Source of the DNA: Arachnopeziza araneosa
Lineage: Eukaryota; Ascomycota; Leotiomycetes; Helotiales; Arachnopezizaceae
Reading direction: 5' to 3'
Length of the DNA stretch: 64,000 bases
NCBI GenBank assembly: GCA_003988855.1
Contig: QYAI01000031.1
Location: 63,571-127,570, forward strand
A model generated the notes under the pieces. It did not search any database. It saw nothing but the letters and a program-made list of their open reading frames with translations, and had not been told where the DNA came from. Positions 56,144 to 64,000 of this stretch are shown here, piece after piece. How positions within the stretch are numbered: the first letter of the stretch is position 1; each line of letters begins with the position of its first letter. The position numbers were made by a program, and so were the translations under genes.

Positions 56144-58837
56144 TCATTCCCACCTTCTCCATTCTTCTTCGATCTTGCGCATATCCCTTTCCGAACTCTC
56201 TGTTCTAAATCCGAATCCTCTATGCAAGTCGATCAGGCTACTCTTGTAGACCAACTCAATATTCTTTCTCTCCCTCGATTTCGTTGCCAGCATCATATAG
56301 TCGTTACTATCTACCGCCAGTCTAAAAATCCCTCGCATCTTTGGACTATAGAGTTGACAGCTGGCTCTTGAAATTCGTTTCTTGTCTTTAGCAAACATCA
56401 TAGGTATTGCTTTCCCTTCCTCGAGCTCTGGCCAGACAACTTCATCAAAACATTCGTCGCAGACGGTGAACTCAGGAAGTTGAGTAATGACGTTCCAGCG
56501 ATGGTCGATAAGTTCTGTGTCTTGCTCACACTCGTCAAACATTGTGAGACGTCGAGCCAAACTAGCAAGTGCGCGTGTGTCAGGCTCGTCATCATCATAT
56601 TGCACTTTGTCAGCTGCAGTCTCCAAGGCATCAAAGTACTGAACAAATCGTTTGCTATCAAAGCGGAGATCGCAAACCCGTGGTAAACCTTGAGTATCGG
56701 CTCGAACAAAGACTCCACGAATCGCTGGCAGTAAAGTCTCAACACTCCTCACACAACTAAAACAGGCATCAAATCCAATCATAGGTCTGCCAGTCTTGGG
56801 ATCGATAATTGAATGCCATTGTCTGATAGCCGCTTTCTTTCCCGAACATGGCTGGACTCTGTTAGCAACGTCAGCCAGACCGTAAAATAACTTCAAATCT
56901 CTACGTTTCTCCTTGCGTGTGAGGAGCCAAGCAATCCGATACCAAGGTGAGCTACCAAAGTCGCAAATGACTCCTTCCTCTGGATTCCGTCTAACAGGAA
57001 TAAAATGTGATCGGAATTCGGTAGGAGCAATTGAAGAAGCAAAGCAAGAAGGACATATATCAAAAGAGGGACATTGAGGTAAGCTCAGCCAATCATTCTT
57101 TCCGCGTACGGGATTGGTTCGAGGACATGATGGTAATGGTGCAACGCTGCCCCGCTCGATTTCTTCAGAGTAACGACGGAATGATCCCACAGGTTGCTCA
57201 AGATGTTGTGTTGGAGGCTGAAATGGTGGCGGTTGCCAATGGGAGACTGGGGGTCTTGGGCTATGATCAAAGTGAGGTATTGTAGGCGTCCTCTGAGTAT
57301 CGCCTGGCGAATGCATATCGAGTCCTGGTATTGGGATAGGGAGAGACTCGGGATATGGAGCTGTCTTGGGATGAGGAGCTGTACTTGACTGCCTTAATCT
57401 TGGTGGCTCTTGAGGGTTCAATCTATCTGCTCGTGGTGCATCTTTGTCGTCAGAGAAAGGAGACACAGGTCTAGAAACTGGGTTTCTAATCGGTAGTGGA
57501 AATGTCTCTGCTCTTTCAAACTGATCACCTCTTGGTGAGCTACCTGGAGACACCTTTGGGGATGGTAGAGGAGATGAGAGACGAGAACTATGCTTCGGAT
57601 CTAATGAAGACCTGCTATGTCTCGATGGCGACCGACGATTGAGATCTTCCTGTTTGAGCCTATCTTGAGGTCGTCTTCCATTTCGATGCCGTTCGGAGTC
57701 ACTGTCTGTGATTTCATCCTCACTGCTGCTGTAATGCTTCGAATGATTAGATGATCTCGATGCTCGACCGCTAGCTACTCCAGCTGCAGCTCCCAGCCCG
57801 AGCCCGAGCCCAATAGCCATGCCAGCTCCTGTTGTAAGGCGATCGTGCGCAGATCCATGCCGGTCTGTCTTCTTGACCCCTTCGTCTGGCAGCTGATGTG
57901 GCTTGTTTAGCTTCTCATTTGTAGGTCTCCTGGGCCGACCTTTATTTGCCTCGAAGCTTTGTCGTTTCTCTGGAGTTGTCGGTCGAGATCCCCCATAGCT
58001 ACTCCCACTTTGTCGCTTTTCCGTAATAGGAGTTGCGTTTCTTCCTCCTAGATTGTCATGAAATCGAGGAGCAGACTGTGAGGGATACTCCTTGTTTCCC
58101 CGTACAGATTCTGGTGATAGGAAATACTCCCCTGACGGCGTCCGTGGTGTGGGTTGAGCCTTTGGCGTGGCATCTCTATCAGGAGGAATGATAGCAGCAG
58201 TTGAGGCGCTTCGGCGAAATTTTGGAGGGATTTCTCGAGGGACTTTTGTTTCTAAAGTTGGCAGATCTTGCCTACTTGGCCGCTTCTGCAACGGGGGACG
58301 GGAGTCTTTGCTAGACTCTGCCTGAGAAGTTTGTGGTTTCACGGTCTTCTTTGGCACCTCATCTTCTGGCTTTGGTATAAGGACAAATCTCCTTTCTGCA
58401 TTCTCTGAGTCCTCCTTGGAACATGGTAACTTCTGTAATCTAGCGGCCTCAGCCTCGTTGACATCTGCCTCGAGTATGATTGGATTTTGGTCAATTATCC
58501 CCCGCAATGGTGGTTCATAGGATGGCAGAGACACAGAAGACTCTCGGGATAACGATATAGCTTCATCTTCGACGATAGGTCTCGGTGGTGGATGTCTGCG
58601 CGGTCCCCTACTTTTGCTGCGGTGTCGATGAGTTCCATGATCGGGTCTATAGGTTCCACTGTCGTGAGCTTGGAGGAAGGGTGGGGCAGTTGAGGAGACT
58701 GGCGTAGAGCTGCAACAGATCAGTCAGTGTAGCAAATGGCAGGCAGAAACTAACTTGGATGGACTTTTCGCTCTCGCTGTCGTAAAGAAACCCGTCGTCA
58801 ATAACTCATTGATGTCACGTCTCTGTGGCCCCTCCAT
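56144..58837 (-). CDS. Disordered protein with Cys-pair-rich C-terminal domain
   Basis: An 882-residue protein from exons 58837-58755 and 58709-56144. The start MEGPQRRDINELLTTGFF is a good N-terminus and splices in phase. Residues about 30-480 are low-complexity, rich in Ser, Pro, Arg and charged residues. A Gly/Ala patch (GMAIGLGLGLGAAAG) lies within this part. The C-terminal 390 residues are folded and conserved in look, with Cys pairs CPSFDICPSC, DACFSC and TVCDEC plus single Cys. They suggest zinc sites. The closing helix (RDMRKIEEEWRRWE) is strongly charged. Such proteins occur widely in ascomycetes without known function. The role and location are unknown to me. Confidence 0.8.
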
Positions 58838-59662
58838 ATCGGCCCTGGATGCCTGGTGGCCGTGAGAAGCTATTTTTCCATAAAACTATTCGAAAGATCA
58901 AATCGGCCGTGTATCGTAAAATCATGAATTCATGGGATCACTCCTGATCATGACTAGTCATGAGATAGTCTCGTCTTGCGGCTGATGCTTGCTTGAAGAT
59001 GCAGGGCTTAGTTGGGGGTGGTTGAGTACGAGGCGATTCCGTCAGCTTCGTCGCATGAGCCCCCTCCGTCACCGAGCAGACTACGAACATTCACGGGAAA
59101 AGGCAAGCTTCTCGAATAATCGGACTCGGAGTGATTCACAAAAGAGCGGTGGGGAATGTTTCTCATGAACGTTATTATGGGGCGTAGAGATGCAAGTATG
59201 GATTCAGACTCCCAATGATATCCGTGGCGAGTCAGGAGTGTGAATTTGCCCCCTCAGATTTCAGCGAATTAGTAGCCGGAGGTCCCTGAAGCTGGAATGA
59301 TCTGCACTGCCTCCATGCCCGCCGTTGATTGATTGAATGGCTGATTAAAGGTAAGAGTAGATTCCGGTTTGGTGGGATGATAATACGATGTGAACGAAGG
59401 TCATAAGATGTTGAGTTTCGTTGAAATCCCCAGATGAGTGGAAAGACTCCACTGAAGAATGGCGGTCCGGAGAAGAGATGATGAGACCGATCTGAAATCC
59501 TTCCTTGCTCAACAAATTGACACGTTCTTTGCAGCAGCTTTCTCCTACCGTTTTCACTAGCAGATGCTCGATAAGTTTCTGCAGAGTCTCGAACCAGAAC
59601 TCGATATAGCACAACAATTGTATGTCCAGATCCACTTTCACTGTGCTCTGAGTATGCAATGA
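58838..59662. other. Intergenic region upstream of the disordered protein gene
   Basis: About 825 bases. It holds the promoter of the minus-strand gene at its left and the 3' flank of PGA2 at its right. The minus-strand frames at 59232-59669 continue past the PGA2 stop region but have no features of their own. Confidence 0.4.
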
Positions 59663-60136
59663 CTACCATCCATCCTCTCCTTCGACATAATCTACCAGGT
59701 ATTCTCTGATGTCCTTATCCTCTTCGTCCTCCTGCTCCTCCTTCCTCTTCTTCTCCTCGTCTTCCAGTACTTTCTTCACGAATTGTCTCTGTCGCTTCCG
59801 CGCCTTCTTGCCCCAATCAGCACTGGTTGCTTGCCCCTCTTCCTCATCACTCTCTGCAAGCTCGACTTCTTTGCCAGTAGCTCCTCTCAGTTGATTAGGT
59901 GTCATCTTCGTTTTAGGAGCCTCCTCGGGCATCTCGTGTACTTTTTCGTGTTGTCTGGATTGTATCTTCTCGCCAATCTTGACAAGATATGGGCGGAGAA
60001 AGAAGTATGCGCCTATGACAATAACCATACGAATGTATCTCTGCGCTGTCATATTATCCCACATATGGAGCAGATTCCGAGAGAAGTTATTGCCCCATGT
60101 GTAGAGTTGAGAGACGACAGCGTCTACTGCGTCCAT
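59663..60136 (-). CDS. PGA2: PGA2-like ER trafficking protein
   Basis: A single-exon 157-residue protein of the Pga2 family, named in yeast for processing of Gas1 and ALP, and acting in ER to Golgi protein transport. The layout matches: a short luminal/N-terminal part (MDAVDAVVSQLYTWGNN), one membrane span at about 34-52 (YIRMVIVIGAYFFLRPYLV), and a charged cytoplasmic tail with a basic/acidic coiled coil (KKARKRQRQFVKKVLEDEEKK) and an acidic C-terminus ending EGEDGW. It is divergent from MHF1 with 314 bases between start codons. Confidence 0.85.
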   Translation of the reverse strand: MDAVDAVVSQLYTWGNNFSRNLLHMWDNMTAQRYIRMVIVIGAYFFLRPYLVKIGEKIQSRQHEKVHEMPEEAPKTKMTPNQLRGATGKEVELAESDEEEGQATSADWGKKARKRQRQFVKKVLEDEEKKRKEEQEDEEDKDIREYLVDYVEGEDGW

Positions 60137-60450
60137 CGTGATGAAGTTTGATGTCCTGGCTAGAGATATCTGTGAGGTTTGATTTCGGGATCACCGGGGC
60201 AGGATTTTCGGGTGTCGAGAGCGCAGGAGATATCGGGGGATGGATTGATTATTTAAAGAAAAACCGACGTAGAAGAAAATTATTTTGAAGGCGCGATTCT
60301 CAATGCGCGAATTTCCTTTCCGTCCTACCTGATCCAATTGCCCAAAAAGTTCGGGCAAACTTTGGCGGCGAAACCTCGGGAAACGCGTCTCCCGTTCTAG
60401 ACGCGATTCCTCTCTAAACAACGTCACTCAAGCAGCCATCGTCTTCCAAG
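60137..60450. promoter_or_regulatory. Bidirectional promoter of PGA2 and MHF1
   Basis: 314 bases between two divergent housekeeping start codons. It contains a GC-rich CGCGCGATTCTCAATGCGCG patch around 60290-60310. A shared promoter is inferred from spacing. Confidence 0.5.
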
Positions 60451-60897
60451 ATGGCAGATCAACCTGATGAAGCACTCCAAGAGGTAGGCCATTAAACCCG
60501 AAGCTGAACAACAACTAAGCCGCCCAGAAACTCAAAGCCTCCCTCTGGTTCGCAGTCGGAAAACTTGTCGACGAAGAAACGCTCCGCCTAAACACAACCG
60601 CGACCCCTCAATTCATCGGCGCCCTCACGGAGATGGTGTGGACACAGATCGGTGAGAATTCCGTATCGTCTAGGCAGAATCCCCATCCTGATCTCCTCAG
60701 AAAATGTAGCGACGGATCTCGAATCCTTCTCCCGCCACGCCGGACGGACGATGGTCTCCACAGATGACGTGCTGCTGATCACCAGGCGGAACGAGGCCTT
60801 GTATGGGATCATGCAGGACTACGTTGAGCATCTCAAGGTTAAGGGAGACGCGAATCCGAAAGGGAAGGGCAAGGCGAAGGCTGGGAAGAAGGCGTGA
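60451..60897 (+). CDS. MHF1: MHF1/CENP-S histone-fold protein
   Basis: A 117-residue histone-fold protein that pairs with MHF2/CENP-X. The complex binds DNA, supports the FANCM/Fml1 helicase at stalled forks and is part of the constitutive centromere network. Exons are 60451-60483, 60528-60651 and 60701-60897. The fold runs through KLKASLWFAVGKLVDEE, TPQFIGALTEMVWTQI, and NVATDLESFSRHAGR followed by MVSTDDVLLITRRNEALYGI. These are the three helices of the CENP-S family. A Lys/Gly-rich tail (KGKGKAKAGKKA) ends the protein. The first intron is 44 bases and was chosen because it keeps frame and places the KLKASLW start of helix 1 correctly. Confidence 0.88.
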
Positions 60898-61793
60898 GCT
60901 TAAGGCGTGGACCTTGAGGCTGAAAAAGAATTATGCAATAGCGGCATATACCCAGGCGTTTGGAGTTTTTAGCTTCCTACTTGACATATTCAAATGACCA
61001 ATTCAACTATATCCAAAGGTCTGCAGAGGCCTTGACCGGGTTCCCTTCAATGTAATGAGGGAGAAACGGGTGGTATTCCATATTTACAATTACAAAGGAA
61101 GAAACTAAGAAAAAAATCGTAAGACCACTCTCTTCATAATGCTATCAAGAGTCCAACCATTTCATAGTGAAAAGCACGATTAGCCTGCTATCCTGCGTTC
61201 TACCATTAGCACCCAGCCACACCCAGAATCATCCAAGACGGCATCCCACCTCCAGTACCCCATCCCAATATCAAATTCCATCCCCATCTCAAATCCCATC
61301 CCATGCAATCCACCCCAACGTATCCAGCGACTGTAACATGTAGTCACACGCTATCACGATACCCAAAGGGCCTGGAGGTGAACTCGGAGAGACAGATGGT
61401 GCGGGAACGGCCGGGTGTGGAACGAGGTCGAGTATTCTCATCTTGAGTTTGAATTTCTGGAGGGAGGATGCCTTTATGGGCATGGGACAAAAATAAGTGG
61501 GATCTTGCGGGTAGTGTGTACTTTATCGTATTGCACGCCAATCACGAATCAACGGGCTCTTCATTTCATGCTTGAACGATAGTGCCTCGGAGGGTCGCGC
61601 AAGGCTTGATCAACTGGACAAGAATTTAAAGTCCAACGGGAGAGTAAACATATCACCGAGAAGGTTGAGAATATACACATCATATTTTGAAATATACAGT
61701 TCATTGTTAACTTAACGCTAATCATCCCACGCTGATCAAGGCTATTGTAGGGACCTTCTAAAGCGCCGGATCCGGAACTCCAATTCAGGACCA
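60898..61793. other. Convergent intergenic region
   Basis: About 900 bases between the 3' ends of MHF1 and the transcription factor. Repeats of CCATCCCA-like words lie near 61240-61300. The minus-strand frames 61289-61541 and 61561-61794 have no features. It probably consists of two 3' UTRs and spacer. Confidence 0.4.
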
Positions 61794-64000
61794 CTACGAC
61801 ATAAAGATATCCCCATCCGGTCCAGGGCTGTTGAGCCTACTTCCTGCAACGCCAGCCGCTTGTTGCATCCAAAACAAATCATCCACAAAATTACCGCTCT
61901 CGCCATGAAGGCCTTCTTCTAGCGGCACATTCCACAAGTCGTTTGTGCCGTCAAAATTAAGAAAATCTTCCATAACCAAGGGTTCATGATATCCCGAATA
62001 TTCCATCTGCGCGTCCATCACCGGAATAGAAATAGATGGTGTAGAGTTTGAATCGGGAGGTGTGTTGTAGTCCATGATATGTGGGGCTGGTGCAGGTTCA
62101 TGTACTTGGAATGGTTCCGGTGGAGGAGTGTCTCGCTTGGTAACCTGTGACCTCTCACGTGTAACCTTGCTAATTGCTTCCGATTGAACATTACGTTCTG
62201 ATCCAACTACGGTCTCAATGTTCGCCTTCCGTATTGCTGCCTCCAAGAATTGAGTAGCGAAGTCGGCCGAGGAGTAGTTGTCACGCAACTTCTCAAGAAC
62301 TTGCATACATTCCGTGAAGCCTTCCATTGCCAACTGTCTCGCTTCATCGTTGCAGCTCTTGATATCCAGAAGATGAATGATAATCGCTGGAAGAAGTACT
62401 GTCACGCCAGTTGTTGGGAGAAACTTTTCATAATTTCGGATGTGAAGATCTTTAGAGATACGCGTGATCTCCCTCGAGGCCTCACGGACCTTCCGTCGAG
62501 ACAAGTCTTGAAGTTCTCGTGAAGAATCGAGTTGATTCGCACCACTCGATGGCAGGACCTGAGGTCGATGCAGGGCTGACAAAGTAGTATAGTAAACCAT
62601 GTGTAGCAGGCTTTTCTGAACGAACAAAGTTGGCGCGCTGTTGCCATGGTAAACTTCATCCGTATACACACACGAAACCGGTAATTCAGTCACCCAATTG
62701 CTGAGTTCGACATCACAACGCTTAACCTCGTCTGTCTGGTCTATTTTCTTTGGGAAGAGCATAATTCCTTGATTGCTTACGTGCACGACGTCTTGAGCCA
62801 TCCCCTGGTGTCGAACGAGTACGGAGTATTGTGCCGCCAGCACGTGGCTGATGCAAAGACAGAGTTTAGCCTTGGCAATACACATCTCGGCCAGCTTGAT
62901 CTGGGTTTCTTTGTCTCGAAGCAGAGAGTCGGCCGGTATGATTGTGTTGTCGTCGGCAAGAACTTCAATTTCAAAATCCGACTCGTTCAACATGGGAACA
63001 TCGTAATCCTCATCCTTGACTCTCGTAGGTCTGCGCATCCCCAAAGCCACCAAACGATCCCGCATGAAGCAGGACCACCATATTCGTTTCCACAGTTTCT
63101 TCTTATTTAGTGCCATATTTGAGTTATCGGGATTACGATGGAGGCCGATTGTGTGCGCAAGTGAGATTGCTACTCCCATCCAATGCCATGTGTCCTTTTG
63201 GTCATCGGGAGTTTCGTACCAGTATGTCATGAGGAGGAGGGATTGAACGAGAGCAACTCGGTCGACTTCGTAGTCGAAATCATAAAGGACCTTCAGCTAT
63301 CAGTTTTTGTTCCTAATTCTGCACTCGACACAAAACTCACTCTAGTCTTTTGAAAGAAGGCCTTTCTCGCAGACTTTCGTGTCGTATACCCCACCTTGCG
63401 CAGAAACTCCATATCGACAAATGCAGTGCCAGCAAACATGATCGCCTGGAAGAGCAACAAACTCAGTCTCCCAGTCGCACCAGTACCGTCATCGATAATA
63501 TTCAGTAGTTCGTGAATCTCGATTAATGGCATATAAGGATGAACGTACTCGACGTACGCATGTAGAAGAGCATCTCGAACATCGTCGTCAGGAAGACTCA
63601 ATGCACCTTTCGCCCAGAGATAGTCGATGTCAACAGAAGTCATACGAGGAGGGAGAGGCTTCAAGTATGATGGAAGAAGGTGCTTCAAAACTGGAGCTGG
63701 TGGTTGAGCTGGATCTGCAATTTGTGTCTTCATCCGATCACCGTGCAGCGAGACGGTCGCAAGGAGAGAATTCGCCATGTCTGTGGGATCGAATCCACCA
63801 TTGAGAAGACTCTGCCTCCGCAACATGTCCGTTCTGTGAAGTTGATTATTGGCATTTTGGTCTTGCTTGTGTTAGTTGGGAAAAGGGACAGGTTTCTGCC
63901 ATCTTACAGATTGGATGTGGGACATGAGAGGTGCTAAAATCCTCTCCAACATCGCCAGATGCTGATCCGCTCCACCTTCGCGCCTCAGAATTCGCAATGT
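61794..64000 (-). CDS. Cutinase-factor (CTF1/FarA) type transcription factor, 5' missing
   Basis: The gene runs off the right edge, so its DNA-binding end is not visible. Exons in the window are 64000-63908 (partial), 63865-63341 and 63296-61794, and all junctions are phase 0. The visible part is the fungal-specific regulatory domain: YLWAKGALSLPDDDVRDALL, HPYMPLIE, LSLLLFQAIMFAGTAFVD, the ALVQSLLLMTYWYETP segment, ISLAHTIGLHRNP, and LWKRIWWSCFMRDRLVALGM with RPTRV. This order is that of CTF1-alpha/beta and FarA/FarB regulators of fatty-acid and cutin use. The C-terminal 130 residues are Pro/Ser-rich and acidic. The Zn2Cys6 domain should lie just outside the window. Target genes cannot be inferred from the neighbours. 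Confidence 0.85.

Noticed and set aside
1..64000. CRISPR arrays, bacterial operons or ribosomal RNA
   Set aside because: No direct-repeat spacer pattern or rRNA-like segment was seen, and the gene structure is eukaryotic throughout.

Overview
The window is nuclear DNA of a filamentous ascomycete. Genes have many short GT-AG introns, mostly about 40-110 bases, with CTRAY-like branch sites. The gene set is typical of Pezizomycotina: an RNA-dependent RNA polymerase, a STRIPAK Far11/HAM-2 subunit, fungal Zn2Cys6 regulators, a GPI-type PEBP protein and a secreted subtilase. The style of the orphan genes suggests Leotiomycetes, but that is an impression and not a proof. Intron positions below were placed by hand from splice signals, frame continuity and family resemblance.

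Layout. 1-6.4 kb: the 3' end of a Cys/His protein, an oligopeptide transporter (OPT) and a GPI-anchored PEBP-like protein. 6.4-8.1 kb: a diverged tandem repeat and a tRNA-like element with a Pol III type T-run. 8.2-11.3 kb: the STRIPAK subunit. 12-17 kb: decayed DNA, with two pseudogenes (one with three tandem copies of a fungal domain) and AT-rich gene-free sequence. 17.4-21.2 kb: RNA-dependent RNA polymerase. 22.2-23.9 kb: an orphan gene interrupted by a TAG codon.

25.6-47.3 kb is the most notable part, a contiguous metabolic cluster. In order it holds an aconitase/LeuCD-like hydratase, a PEP-mutase/isocitrate-lyase family lyase, a Leu3-like Zn2Cys6 regulator, an anion:cation symporter-type MFS permease, a MmgE/PrpD dehydratase, a PrpF-family isomerase, a class II aldolase/adducin-like protein, a decayed ABCC transporter and a 14-TM-type MFS exporter. 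Three gene pairs are divergent and share promoters. The enzymes correspond to steps of the bacterial 2-methylcitrate route (AcnD/PrpF, PrpD, PrpB) without a citrate synthase. They also correspond to the methylitaconate isomerase, dimethylmaleate hydratase and dimethylmalate lyase series. The likely theme is import, isomerisation, hydration and C-C cleavage of a branched or unsaturated di/tricarboxylate; the substrate cannot be read from sequence.

47.6-64 kb: a conserved multi-pass membrane protein of unknown function, a subtilase, a large disordered protein with a Cys-pair-rich C-terminus, the divergent housekeeping pair PGA2 and MHF1/CENP-S, and a cutinase-factor-type transcription factor cut by the right edge.
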